This document shows positions 22,401 to 36,300 of a DNA stretch of 64,000 nucleotides, in pieces. Positions within the stretch are counted from its first letter, which is position 1. The number at the start of each line of letters is the position of its first letter. The notes beneath the pieces are model-generated. The model had not been told where the DNA came from and did no database searches. It saw nothing but the letters and a program-made list of their open reading frames with translations. Origin of the DNA: Apostichopus japonicus (Eukaryota; Echinodermata; Holothuroidea; Aspidochirotida; Stichopodidae); contig NC_092562.1 of NCBI RefSeq assembly GCF_037975245.1, positions 28,969,554 through 29,033,553 on the forward strand, written 5' to 3'. A program made the position numbers and the translations under genes.

Positions 22401-23668
22401 AATATGAAATCAGATTCAAGGCTACAGGGTTAACCTAACGGTGTCTACAACGACTTTGACCGATTTAGATACACTTAGAAACGGTGGACTAAGTGAGGGT
22501 AATGTATTTTTCCGATAGCTGACCTAGGACTAATTCAATAATGCTGCTTACACGGACTAACTGAAATATATCCACTCATAGCTGAGAACTGATCCTTACG
22601 ATCGTACATACAGTGTCACACAGTTCAGATGGCTACTATATAACGTTAATTTAAACAATCGGTCAATAACGTTTCTCCTAAATAATTATGCGTAATCTCG
22701 CTCTGTGCAATAGTGCAGTTTGCTAACAATGATACGACTCAAAACTGTATTAAATATTATTCTGAGCACTTACAATGTATACGAACAGTTACACACACGT
22801 GCTGTGGTTTTAGAATCATACCAACTTGGTTAATAGAAAATTATATGATAACGTACCGTGCGTAGACTTGTATCTCGTCTTGCATGAGAATTTGTCAAAG
22901 CCAAGGTGCACGTTACCATCAGTTCTCATAATACTAGCATGAACATTGGCTTAAGTTTACACTCGAGAATGTACAACTTCAAAGAACACCGCCCCGAGTT
23001 GCGGTCACCAGTTTTCCGGAGACCGGAAAGCTCAACTCCTCGAACAAAGGCCAGGTGCACGATTGCCTACGTCATAGTAAACATCTAAGAAGGATATCGG
23101 GGATTTCACGACAAAGAATTACAGCACTACTTTAGGCTAATACAGCGTAAAGAATAGCTTTCAAAGTTAAAATACTACGCAAGTTCGATAAAGTATAAAC
23201 AAACCCTTAATAAATAAAGTTAATGTGGCCAGACGATGTCTTTATTGTAAGGAAAAACGTAAACACTTAAAGACATATCCCTATTAAGTTGAATCATATA
23301 ATTTAAATGATGATGATGGTTCTTTAATCACTATCACACACATGTACTGTTCATGAAAGGTATAGAGTGATGAAGAGGTATTTAAAGTTTAATTGTCCAA
23401 ACAAAAGTAAATAAGTTGCCATACGATACTGAAGCACAATTTACAGGGAGTTCCTTGTAGATATTGACCTTTGGTCTGTATTTCTCAATTTAAATGTTCT
23501 TTGCTTCTGTGCTTCACAAGGAAAAGTTGTCCAATTGTGGCGAAATGATATGTTTATGAGAATTTGAGAAGTTAAAAATCAACATGGTACAGCTCAATTC
23601 TCTTTAGGTCAAGAAATCACTTATTACTGTTTGAGTGGCATACATTTTCGGGAACAGCAAAAGGTGTT

Positions 23669-23681
23669 GTTGCTAGGCAAC
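23669..23681. promoter_or_regulatory. X-box-like (RFX) site
   Basis: GTTGCTAGGCAAC is identical to the site at 18811-18823 and fits the RFX X-box consensus. It lies beyond the 3' end of gene 2 and about 11 kb upstream of gene 1. Confidence 0.25.
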
Positions 23682-23934
23682 GTTTACAACTCACTAAGTG
23701 CTGAACAGGGATATCGTTTCACAATAATTTGGTCAAGTTGCTGGTTTTTTTTCAATGAAATTGTAAAATAATACCCATATTTTTGTACTACAAATATCTA
23801 TACACACACATTTAGTTAGCGGATTTACAGATAATACTTTGCGCATATCGAAGCTTTATTAAAAGAGGAAATAATATTGTTTTTATGTTGAAGTCATTCT
23901 TGTGTGATTATTATTCCTTTACATCAAAATATGA

Positions 23935-23940
23935 TTTATT
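23935..23940 (-). terminator. Candidate poly(A) signal for gene 2
   Basis: AATAAA on the minus strand, about 370 nt after the stop codon of gene 2. It is a plausible polyadenylation signal by position only. Confidence 0.3.
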
Positions 23941-24310
23941 CTTTCCATATCAACTTTTTCTTAGCTGGTAAAATGGGATATGTACATTTAAGGTTCAGTT
24001 TCAGATTAGTTTCATTTTAAATAAACAATGAATTGAAACTGGATCGTTACCAACATTCATTACAAGAAACTTCACGACGGAGAAGATAGAAGATAGAAAG
24101 ATATATAATACCATACAAAAGTAAGCAGGAAAAAAAGGGAAAAGGAAACTTACAGATTAACCTAATATTTATCTTTCAAGTTCACAGACAGTGCGCAAAC
24201 CACATTGAACTTGGTTTAAGAGTTAGTGGTCGGAAATATATTCATCTTTTCTATACAGATGGAGTATGGGCTCCCCATTCCGTTAAATGCCACTTAGAAC
24301 GTCAAAACAG

Positions 24311-24382
24311 TTACTCATTTGCGTAAACACTAGAGGTAGACAGTCTCTTTGAAATGGCTTGCGTACAGAATTCGTACTGCTC
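24311..24382 (-). CDS. Gene 2 last exon
   Basis: The 72-nt exon starts after a CTAACACAG acceptor and reads EQYEFCTQAISKRL, matching the EQYEF helix that ends PTP domains, then a short tail ending VYANE and TAA. There is no long C-terminal tail beyond D2, which is usual for RPTPs. Confidence 0.88.
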   Translation of the reverse strand, partial: EQYEFCTQAISKRLSTSSVYANE

Positions 24383-27300
24383 CTGTGTTAGAGAAAAAAA
24401 AAAGAATCAACATAATATTTGTTATTTTCACAATCGTACCTTACATTTCCATGCCAACATACTTCAACGCCTACGTTTAAACTACACAGAGATATTCCAC
24501 ATGATGTTATCACTAACAGTGACAGTGTAGGAAGTCATAGTAACTATAGCAGGTAAAACAGAAGTGTAGCGTGTGAAGAAGGAGCAAATACAGTGAAAGA
24601 GACCTTATCAGAGTTAGCAACGTATTAGAAGAAGAGGTAAGTGTATTAATCATAATGTTACTAATTATAGCAGGAATATAACACTAACAAATCAACTTAA
24701 TAACGGCTAGAGAACAATATAAGTAACGGTCGCATCAATAACACCCACTACAGTAGCAGTTATTACATCAACTGCACAATAATGACAATGGTAACAGCAA
24801 CAATAGCAGTAGAAGTATTATCTCGATTTATCTCTTTATCCTAAGTTAAGAACCTTACCAGTGTGCCAACCATCTCAGGTCTACGCTCTCTTAATTTTCT
24901 CACCATCGTGAAGAGGTCAATGACTTTATCTACAATAATCCCTGTGCAACAGTTATACACGGCCATAAACATTCCACACTGAGAAACGCCATCTCTGAAA
25001 ATGCAAACGAAGGTAAAAGGGTTGCTTAGAAACAGGAATACATCGTAAATGCAGAAATTTCCCTCCACAAAAGGATACTATTCTAATTCATCATAAAATC
25101 TTACGTTAAAAATATTAGTAAGATTTCATTCAATTGTTAATAGGTTCGATATACTGTACAAATTGTCACGAGCTCTTCACAACAAAGGAAGATATAATTT
25201 GCTGGATAACTTAAGAGAAAAGTAATGAAGCATTGTAGTTGATTTTTTTTAAGGAAGGGGAGAGGACGCTTACCTATCTTCTGACTTATTTATGTATAGT
25301 GTTATCTACTATCTAGTGTTACCAACCTAGATTACCTATTACCCATCATTACCCGAAATATTGCCATTTAAACTTGGATATCTTTTTTCATGGAGATTAT
25401 GCAGAATAAGTAATTTGAGTACCCGTATTGGTAGTAGTCATGATTATGAAACTTTGCACGTGGAGTAGGAGGAATGTATTGACATGTTGTGAGTTTAGAT
25501 TGGTTAATGTATGCGTTAATTGCTACATAGTCCATTACCGATAGAATAATAAAGAAGAACAATTGACTTACAAACACTGAACAACAATTCGTCTGTTTTC
25601 GTTTTGGCGTTGTACAGCCTGAGTTTTCTCAATAAGTGAGACAAAACTGGATAAACTTGGCGAACTTAGGCTAATGTTCGTTATCCACATTCGCAGCTAC
25701 AAATGAAAAACATATATTTTCAATGCAAACAGTAAATCGCAATAGGGAAGTAACATACGCAGACTATATGTGGTAAATAATGTAATGAAATTGCTGTGAT
25801 TTCACTTATAAATGGTTAGATTCCTTCCAAGTGAATTAAGTAATTAATGATAGAGTTACCAAACTGGTGATTAACAAACGTTTGAACCTAAACAACAAAC
25901 TATCGGTGCTATCTGGGTAAGTTCTTGCTATAAACGTGGTTACAATCTATGCATGTTTATAATTACAATCTATGCATGTTTATAATTACCCCTTTTCCAT
26001 TTTGGTATGTACTATGATCCATGGAAATACGAAGTACCCTAGTTGTTATGTCGTCTTCTTGCGTTAGTTCCATGACCCTGACGGAGAAAGGACCATACTG
26101 ATACGCTCCTTCTGACGGTAGGTAATTAAGCCATGTCTGAAGCAAGAAAGGAAAACACATTACAGAATTATGATGTGCTGTTGTTTCTGTTTTGTTTTGC
26201 TCAAGAAGAAGAAACATCATGACGTTAGTTACTTGACGACTTTGGCATAATTCGATCTAAAATTTCCAATTCGCTATGAAAGATGGTTTATAGTACGATC
26301 ATTCAATCGTATAAACAATTTCTGCATCCCTACATGCATTGGGAATAAACTTTTATCAATGGATAATGTATGAACCAATTATGAAAATTTTTACTTCAAT
26401 TTTGACAAGAAAGAACAACTATCGATTTCACTTTTTCTTACGTACTACAGTCAATTATGGTCATGAGAAAATTAGCCATTGGATTACCTCCAAGTGTCTA
26501 GAGTGCAGTGTTTAAAAAGCTTTTTCATGGTTTACTTTCCAGAACTCATTGAGTAAATAATTTAACGTCTCGTTTCTTGATATTGTTTGCAATATTTAAG
26601 TTAAAATTAGGATTGGTCCCTAATGTTGCTTCCTTGCCTGGTGTGCTTCGAAGGTAACTATAGTTGCAACTTTGTAGTCGATAACCATTCTCCAGAAATC
26701 CAAAATTGTGTTAGGCAGAGGCAGTTGGGTAGAAATGAATAAATCTTTCTTCGAATAACCCTACCGAGAAAATAAAGTATATGTGAGTTACGTCAGTATG
26801 GACAAGAAATTAAATCTTAATAAGTGTGATTTAGTAATATTTTTCGGAACAAAACTTAACGCCAATAACCTAGAAGAAATAGAAATTGATTAGATAACTG
26901 ATTTTTCTTGATGCATTCTGTGCAACCACTGTACCTCATCATACAATACTGTACTGAGCTACTACATTCTACAATACACCACTTTTTAAAGCTCTATGCA
27001 TTTCATTGTATGTACCATATTCAACTAATAATTGGCCCAATGGAGATAGTAGTGGAGTATCTCTCTTTGCCGTAATATCCAGTGAGTTTGTTTTCCTGCA
27101 TATCTTTAATACTAAGACTCAAAAGTGCTTTCGCGACACTCTATTTACAACCGACGGAATAATTACTTACTGACTACGTAATTTGGATTGAATTCATTTC
27201 TTTTTGGAAAGTATATGCTGATCAGTTTAGTTAGTATAGACTGTATTAAAAATTTGTAACCAATGAATAAGATATTAATCTCACAATAGAAAATTGTGTT

Positions 27301-30300
27301 ACCCATAAAGTATCCATTATGCAAATAATTATAGATACATTAACAAATTATGTTTTAGTGTACTAAATAATTTCATTGCCTGGACTAAAATAAAAACAAC
27401 TGATTAAAGCAAATCCGGAACAATTTCTAGCTTGAAGGTTTAGCGATTTCGTCCATTTAACCATAATTATGATCATGATGTTCTTACGTCACAGAATGAT
27501 GCATTGATGTAGTCCGTGGCTGTTTTATCCTCCACGAATGTCACCAAAGTTGGTCTGAACTTATTTCCTTTTTTTAAGGGAAGATATAAACGAAAAGTGC
27601 AAATCATTAAAGTTATATAATATTATCGATTTTAATTACAAATCAATGTAACCATACTATTTGGTTCGCAGTGTTGAATAACCTAAGTCCAACCTATTCT
27701 TAAAGATTTCAGAAACACATTAAGCGGTATGTTAGGCTTGTTATCATATTCACAAGTTATTGGCAAAATATATTTTTTAAGAACGTTACAAACGTTGATG
27801 CTCCCACATGTCCGTGTTCGACATGAAGCTACACACTTACAATACTCTTTCCATAGTAAAACTGCAATCAATCCATTATGGGCAGCTTAAAACCATACAA
27901 AATATGCAAAAAGGAACACGATCAGATTTCTTCCTCTAAGGATACATTTTATATAATTCATGATGCATATTGAGGCTTTGCACTTAATCTCAGTAGTGCT
28001 TGTCATAAACAGTTGTAACGTTTTAATGAACAAGAAGAACTATTCAAAGTGCCTGGAAAAGAAGCATAACGTTCCCTGTTCTCATTCCCTTGGTGGTCAA
28101 TTATCATTTTGTATATGGAATGATATCAGGTTTGTGAAACATAAACTGAAGAATGAAATTCTATTGAGACAGAATTCAGTATGAACATGAAAATTGATTT
28201 TCAGAATTTGCAGACTTACGTGGTATAATAACGGGATATCTGTTTTTGACAATATTTTCTGATAGTAATCCAACTTGATTCTCACTGTCCTCAGGAAATG
28301 GACTTACAAATGAGAGCATCTAAATTGCGAAATTAAACAAGTGATATAAAACGTGTAAAAACTGTATAGATAAGTTACGAAATATGTAAATCCTTTATAT
28401 TGTAATATACTATGTCTTATATTTTGGTCTGTAACTTTTTAAGTAGCTCATGAATGTTACACTTAATTTTAACAAGTTACTAATTTAATAAACTCAAGAA
28501 CAAATTTGCTGTGCTTGAAGCAGTATCAGACGATGTAGACATTGAAGCAAAATGGGACAATTTCAATAATGCATTTAACCAGTCAGCTAAAGAAGTTCTA
28601 GGAACCAGAAAGAGGAATCAGAAGCCATGGATAGATGTCGAATCATGGAAGAAAGTAGAAGAGAGAAAACATATTAAAATGAAAATTGAAAATGCGAAAT
28701 CCATCAGAATTAAACAGCAACTCCAAGCAGAATACAAGGCTAAAGATAAAGAAGTCAAATCAAGCATAAGATCAGATAAGAGAAAGTGGGTGGATAGTTT
28801 GGCAGGTGATGCACAACGAGCAGCTGAAAATGGTCAAATGAAAACTCTATATGAATTAACAAAAACTATTTGCAATGAGAAACCGCGTCATGCAACAGGA
28901 GTAAAAAATAAGCAAGGCAATATCATTACAGACGAGGAGGGAAAAAGGACAAGGTGGAAAGCACATTTTGAGGAAATTCTGAACAGAGATATCCCGACAA
29001 ACCCAGTGGTAAAGATAAGTGATGATATACCAATTATTTATTAGAATTAGAAACCATTGACACCACACCAGTGTCTAAAGCAGAAGTAAAGAATGCAATT
29101 AAAAAGTTGAAAAATGGAAAGGCAGGAGGAGTGGATATGTTAACACCTGAATTGTTAAAAGCAGACATAGATACAACAGCCAACAAGTTACACAGCATTA
29201 TACGTGATATCTGGGATCAAGAAAAAATACCAAAAGACTGGAAGAAAGGTCTAATCGTGAAATTACCGAAGAAAGGAGACTTAACTATGAGTGCGGGAAC
29301 TGGCGAGGGATAACATTGCTGCCTATTGCAAGCAAGATACTGGGAAGAATTGTTATTGACAGGATTAAAATAGGCATTGACAAGAAACTTAGACCAGAAC
29401 AAGCAGGATTTCGTCAAGGAAAGAGCACAACTGAACAGATCTTCATACTGAGAAATATTATTGAACAATCCATTGAGTGGCAATCTTCATTATACATAAA
29501 TTTCATCGACTTTGAAAAGGCTTTTGATTCGATTCACCGGGACAGTTTGTGGGAGATCATGAGGCATTACGGCATACCAGGGAAAATCATCAACATAGTC
29601 AAACTAATGTATTCAGACAGTGTGTGTGCAGTTTTAGATGACGGCGAAGTAACAGAGTGGTTCCAAGTAAAGACGGGGGTAAAGCAAGGCTGCGTAATGT
29701 CCGGATTTTTGTTTCTTCTTGTGATTGACTGGATGATGAGAGAGACTACCAAAGACAACAACACAGGGATCAGGTGGCAGATGATGTCTAAGCTTGAAGA
29801 TCTAGATTTTGCAGATGACATCGCGCTCCTATCTTCCAGCCATTCTCAAATGCAAAAGAAAACAAACAGTATAACTGGTCTCGCGAGTAGAGTTGGACTT
29901 AAAGTAAACAAAAAGAAGACAAAGATCATGAGAATGAATAACAAGAAGAGGGATGCAGTCAAAATAGAAGAGGATGACATAGATGATGTGAATGAATTTG
30001 CATACTTAGGTGCAATAGTAAGCAAAGATGGAGGTGGAGAGAGGGAAATGAATAGCAGAATAAACAAGGCAAGAGTTGCATTTACTAAACTGAACAAGAT
30101 ATGGAGATCCAAGCAGTACGGAAGAAAAACCAAAATCAAGCTATACAAAACTTTGGTAAGACCAGTACTTCTTTATGGTTGCGAAACGTTGAAAATGAAC
30201 AAAAGTGATGAAAATAGACTGGATTCCTTCCAATACCAGTGTTTGAAGAAGGCACTACAAATATTCTGGCCCAATATCATTTCAATGGATGAGCTCAATA

Positions 30301-33300
30301 AATACACCCAAACTGCAAGAATAAGTCAAGAAGTCAAGAGAAGAAGATGGAATTGGATTGGTCATGTTTTAAGGAAACCAAATGATCACCATTGTACGAT
30401 TGCCCTGACATGGCGGCCAGAAGGGAAGCGGAAAGTTGGCAGACCAAAAACAACGTGGAGGAGGACAGTAGAAAGAGAAAGAAAGCAAGGCGGATGGAAG
30501 ACTTGGAATGAGGCAAGGGAAAGTGCACGAGCCAGGGACCAGTGGAAACAGAGCGTGATGGCCTTATGTGCCACAAGGCACGAAGAGGATAGTTAAGTTG
30601 AATTTAATAAAAAAATCCGTATCATTTTGTCAACGCAGTTTTATTTGAATTTAGTTTTACACGGTGTAACCTTTCTGACGAGAAAACGAGCTATATTACA
30701 TTCATATAAACCAGCCAACTATTTATCTTTAAAATGAAATTAAGGTCAGAAACTAAAGGACTGAAAGTCGTAAAATCCTACATTAAACTGTCGTTGTAGA
30801 CCTGTCTGCTTATGTAAACTGGTGACAGCTTTCCATTTCCTCAAATTCACGTGAAAGTCGTCCACGGGCGTGCTCGGTTTGCCAACATATGAATTTATTA
30901 AAAGTGACTCGAATATGAATTGATATTGTTCCTAATGACAGGAAGAAAAAAGAAATAAAAGTTTGAATTTGATTAAGATAGTCATTCATTAATAGATCTC
31001 AAATCGCAACCAAAGCAACTCGTTGTTTTCTAATAATAACACAAATATTAACTTAAACTACTCTGATAATTACAAAACTTAAGTAAACTAACTGGTATGG
31101 CTTTTATCAAGACAGAGTTCTTTGTGCTAACTATCGCTATTTGCTTTTATGAATTATATCTTAACAAAACTTACAACAACTTGAACCATCAATGGCCTCT
31201 GTTTTCTCATGTTGTTGACAAAATTAAAAACATCAATTGCTTCTTCTTGCTTCATCATCTTCCTCAACGAAGCTAAAGCAATGACCGTTCCAGTCCATCC
31301 GCAACCAGCACTGCAGTGAAAAGTACGAGAAATGGAAGTACAGATTCGCACATATTTATACGTTAGTAACATATGTTTTTTTAAGATTTTAACCCTCTTT
31401 TATCGTATTATCCAAATTAACTTAATGCTAACTATAAGCATTGACTAAAAATTCCATTGACAACCTTTTGCGAGTTCATATTCAAAAGTAAGAATTGAAC
31501 TTCAAACAATCTTTATTGATCTACGAGATGACACAGATGGTATCATATTTTATATCATAGTTACGATAACGTACGTAACTACGTGCATTATTACTGATGT
31601 ATATCACAATAGTAATACTTATCACACGTTTTTACAATATAATAAGGTATAGAGTACTGCATGGATCGTATCGTAGTGAGTAGCATGATACCGATGATGC
31701 TATCTCACGGAATCAAAGTCAGTGCACAACGCATCTTTTAGCATTTAGTTTGATCATTGGTGTGTACAGGTTCTATATTCCATTTAGTTTTTATATTTTT
31801 ATAGTTGTTGCAAAGCCTTCAGAGGTACAATATATGAAATATATGTTGCATGAACTCAAGTGGCATTAATTCTATATCACCGTATTTTACATTGTGTGTA
31901 ACCATAATTACGCTCCTTCAAATATTAAACTCATTCATTATTCTGTACTGTACTGTTCATGAACAAAGCTTTAAAATTTGTCAAGGACTTGAATCAGGAT
32001 TGTGTTTCGGTTGGCAACTATTCGGATGCTATCGAGTATTATTCTTAAACCAGGATTGTAATTGACCAATCTTAGACAACATTTAAAGCTTATGAAGTAG
32101 TATTCACCCAATATTATACCTAAATATTACATAGTTTATACAAAACATTTATCATTTCCCACTATTGCCTCATTAGTTGTCACCCTCATAGAGGGCAACT
32201 GTATTGGTTTTTTGACCAACGCATAATACAATGTATCAAATATGTTAATAAAGGGGTAAATTTATCGGAGGTATGCAATAAAGAAAATTACACAACGAAC
32301 CTGCAGTGTACAACTATCGGTGGAGAATTCTCATCCTCATCTTTTTCGACCTCATCTATGATATCCCACAAGATATCAGCACTCTGAGGAACCTTCATAT
32401 CCGGACGGCCAAAATAGTGGTATTGCGTTACCTCGTGTATCCTCGAACCCTACAGTCAACCAGTTTTTTGTAACAAGAAATAAAGCACTTTTTTTAACAC
32501 TTATAGGTAAAATCCTTTTTGATTCTAAGTAGCGTGTATAATCCCCTTATTATATATTACAATTGCTAATTTCATCACAGAAATGTTGGACCGATCTGAT
32601 AAATTAAACAGAATTTCTTGATCACCAGTGTTGGAATAAACTTAAGGTACCATGATCTATCTAGCTTTAGATGAAATCTATTTTGTTCAGCCAATCGGAC
32701 AGGAATTCAGGAATCTGTATATTTTTTTTAGATATAGTGAAACTCCTGAAGGTATAAACGAAAATGCGATGTAAGTAAGGATAAGGGAGATTAGTGGGAC
32801 AGGTCTTTGTATGCGATGAGAGATGCAGATTGGTTTCTAAAGGTCGACTGTTTTGCAAGGAAAAGAACAAGCACGAGCTGATATTACCGTGAAAACTTAA
32901 AAATTAAATACTCTAAACTGACAATGTGAGACTACATGGATAATCAACTTGAGGAATCTTAACAACATGTCAGTAATTCAAATAAAAGGCTACTTTTGAC
33001 ACATTAACCTCATTTACTATAAATTCAGAACTTAATTCAGGTTAGCCTAGAGAAACAATAACAACAAGTTATACCAATTGAAGTTTAAAATGACGAATCA
33101 TCAAGTTAATGGATGCGGTTTCCCCAGTCCTTTCGATAGATATGTTAGAATACTGTTGTGGGGCACTGTCCGTATCTAGCCAGTACGTCAAACATTTCAT
33201 CTGGAAGTAAAACCGAACAACAGAATATTGAATATGCAACCACTGTACCTAGCTCAACAGTGCAAATAGAGCAGACTTAAACGAAAGTTGAAACAGTAAT

Positions 33301-36300
33301 CACAGGTAATTTCAAGTGTCATGCATTACCAACTGAGTAAAAAGATACCCCTTTAATTTCAGTTGATTGTAATCTTTTTTCATGTTTTTTTTCCTTCAAT
33401 ATTAAACATTAACAGTTGTTAATACATATCCCGTTCAAATGTTCGCTTATATAAAATAAAATGAAAAAGAAAATGACTGACTTATGGATTTAGATTTAAT
33501 GATTTACGTTTTTCACCTATTCATAGCTTAAACCTTTGTTTTCTGTTTACAGTTTTTACGTTATATACTCACTTTCCCATTTTCTATTGGAAGAGCAACC
33601 ATGATGATTTTTGTACACTTCTCATGCCAAATCATCCTCCAGAAATCGTGAAGTGAAGCTTTGTTCGGACCTTAATTCATAAATAAAGTATGTCCGATAC
33701 CGTTGATTGATTTGAGAAAGAATTGAAAATGACATGTATGAATGGTCATCCAACATGATGACAATAATATGATACATTTAAGAAATTTGAGTGAGTAACT
33801 ACTAAGCAACTGAGCAACATCAACAGAATAACATAAGTTGCCGTTTATACACGGATGTTACATTTGTGAGTATGTTTATTACGATGAAATATCTATGGTA
33901 ATTTCTGAGTTACCAAGCATAATCAATATATTAGAACTGTAACATTTGCAATTAGTGATATGCGTTCGACGATATTTGAATAACTCCAATATTTAATTAA
34001 AGATAAAGAATACAAAAGGGATATGCTTACTTTGACATGCTATAAATGCATTCTGCTTCTTGTATCCCTACGTAAAAGAAGGGATCCATGGAATGATATA
34101 CGACACAATAAATTCGTTCAGTATTTTTTCCTCGCAAATCAATGATTTAATAAATTTGTAAAATGAAAGCATACCCAGTGAGATAACGTCGTCCACATCA
34201 CGGAGAATAGGGGTGGGGTTTTTTTTTGGGGGGGGGGGAAGGGCGGTGTAACAGCTAACCTCCCAGATAGTGAATGGATCAACCTTAGTTTATCTTTCAC
34301 CATACAATCCTCCAATATACCGACATATTTCAAAAGGTGCTTTCATAACCTAATATTAAAGCTAGTATTTTATTGAAAAAGAATACATTGTATGAACTGA
34401 TTAGCTTATAATCAAAAGTGTGTTTTCATTTGATCAGAAAACATGGCATAATTTCAGTTCTCTCTTCCACAATGCATGTAATGCCCAGCCATATAATGAG
34501 TTACGCTATTCATCTTTATGCGTGATATAGTTTTGTTAACTTTGTTTATACATTAAAGTTGTTCATACATCAGGGATATTGTTGTGTCATATTAGAAACT
34601 TAGAGACTTTTTTTTTGAAATTCAAAGAAAACCAACATCTTATTCGGTATTCGTACCTTTACCATAGTAACATTTAGTTACGTGTACATATGAGGTTACT
34701 TACGTGTATATATGATGCATTTATGTAGTCTGATGAACTGTCCCCGTTTATCAAGGGTAACACTACTCGTGAATGGTCATCTGTTAGGAATATTCACACA
34801 GAGGACATGAGGAATGTTCATTTTACGTAACATTTCAAGTAAGAGTTGCTAGATAAGAAATAAAAATTCGCATCAACCGTACACATGTTTTAAGACCTAT
34901 CTTGTGATGAAGGAATACAGTTATTTTAAAACGCATGTTTTGCATTACCCAATGAATTGGTAGTCGGTAAAAGTTGTAACTCGATTAGCTCAAATGTTTT
35001 ATGCAAACAATGAGAGTAAGTAGAGTTGTACAGTTCAGATAGTCTGACGTTTCCTTCCTAGCAGGGTGTTTTTTGCAACAATTCAGATGGACATTATTAG
35101 AAAAAGTCATGTCAGTTAATCTACGCCCATTGCGAAAGAACCCATTTCCTGATATACAACGAATATAAATAATACTAGACTAAATATATGTCCTTATCAA
35201 AACAAAACAATGCTATCTGTTGGGTTTTTTTTTAAATTATGAAATAACTTACAAGTTAAAACGTTTTTGAATCGATTTTTTCTCTCGTTAATCTTCGCTT
35301 CTGCAACAGTACACGACGTGTACTTTCCTTGAATGAGCTCCTGAGTAAAATTAAATTGATAGGATTGGTCAAATATCACATGCGTGAAGGTATCTATTGT
35401 AAAGTAGATTAAATATCGCTCCAAGCTATGTACCAGGGCTGTCCACCACGAGAGACATAAATAGTTTGGAGTCCCTTGATGTATGGCGCGAGAGGGGGGG
35501 GGGTGGTAGATTTGGTTACTCTGCGTCTTTACAATAAACTGAAACAAGCGAATTATTTGTTTTACTTCTTATGTACATGATTGTATCCAACAGAAGGGGA
35601 CAGTTTCTTTCGTATATAGTCCCTCATTGGAATACGGTGACCAACAGGAAAGACATAGCAAAACTATTGCTCCACATGGCGAGATCATTTTGCCAGTGGA
35701 ATAGATCAAACAAAACAAACCTGGCAAGTAATTATAAGCCAACGCTATGTACATGTTTAGCTTTTATTGTTACAAAAAAATGTTGTAAACAGTGAAGGAC
35801 TGAAAAGATATGCTTGATATGAACTCATCCCAGGACAGGTAAAAATATATTTTGTCAGTCATATATTATCCCCCATGTTATTCATATAAACTTCGTTTTT
35901 TCTTACTTTGTATTCATCATGAAATCCACCTTCTTTCAAGTGTTGTTCTTTAACGTAACTCGGTAATTCATGTCGGTGGATGGTTTTACCACGGGAGCTG
36001 CAAACGTTTGGAATTTGTTGATCTCGTTCAAATGTCCTCATTTCTGAATGTTCCTCCTCAATGAATCCTGCAGCTCAAAAATTTGAGGTATGATTCGTTA
36101 CAAGAATGGTTTACTGTACGTTAACCCTTACGCATAAATTAAAATACAAAATAATACCACGTTATAGAAAGAATCAATAACTATTATAGTTGCATAATTT
36201 CCATGTGTTTGAGTTTAGGATAGTTGACGTCATTATCGACAACATGTATCATCGGCAGTCCATCCGTAGGGTTTAGTCGCGATATTGATTACAAAGCTAC

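Larger units (their letters stand above)
22401..24310. other. Region downstream of gene 2, including its 3' UTR
   Basis: No coding exon was recognised. The 3' UTR of gene 2 must begin at 24310 and run toward lower coordinates. The rest is AT-rich with no domain-bearing frames. Confidence 0.5.

Noticed and set aside
22182-22419. Ala-rich and Arg-rich open frames
   Set aside because: They come from the 12-bp minisatellite, which is open in several frames because of its period and composition.
29567-30576. Several minus-strand open frames opposite the LINE
   Set aside because: They are antisense shadows of the reverse-transcriptase frame.
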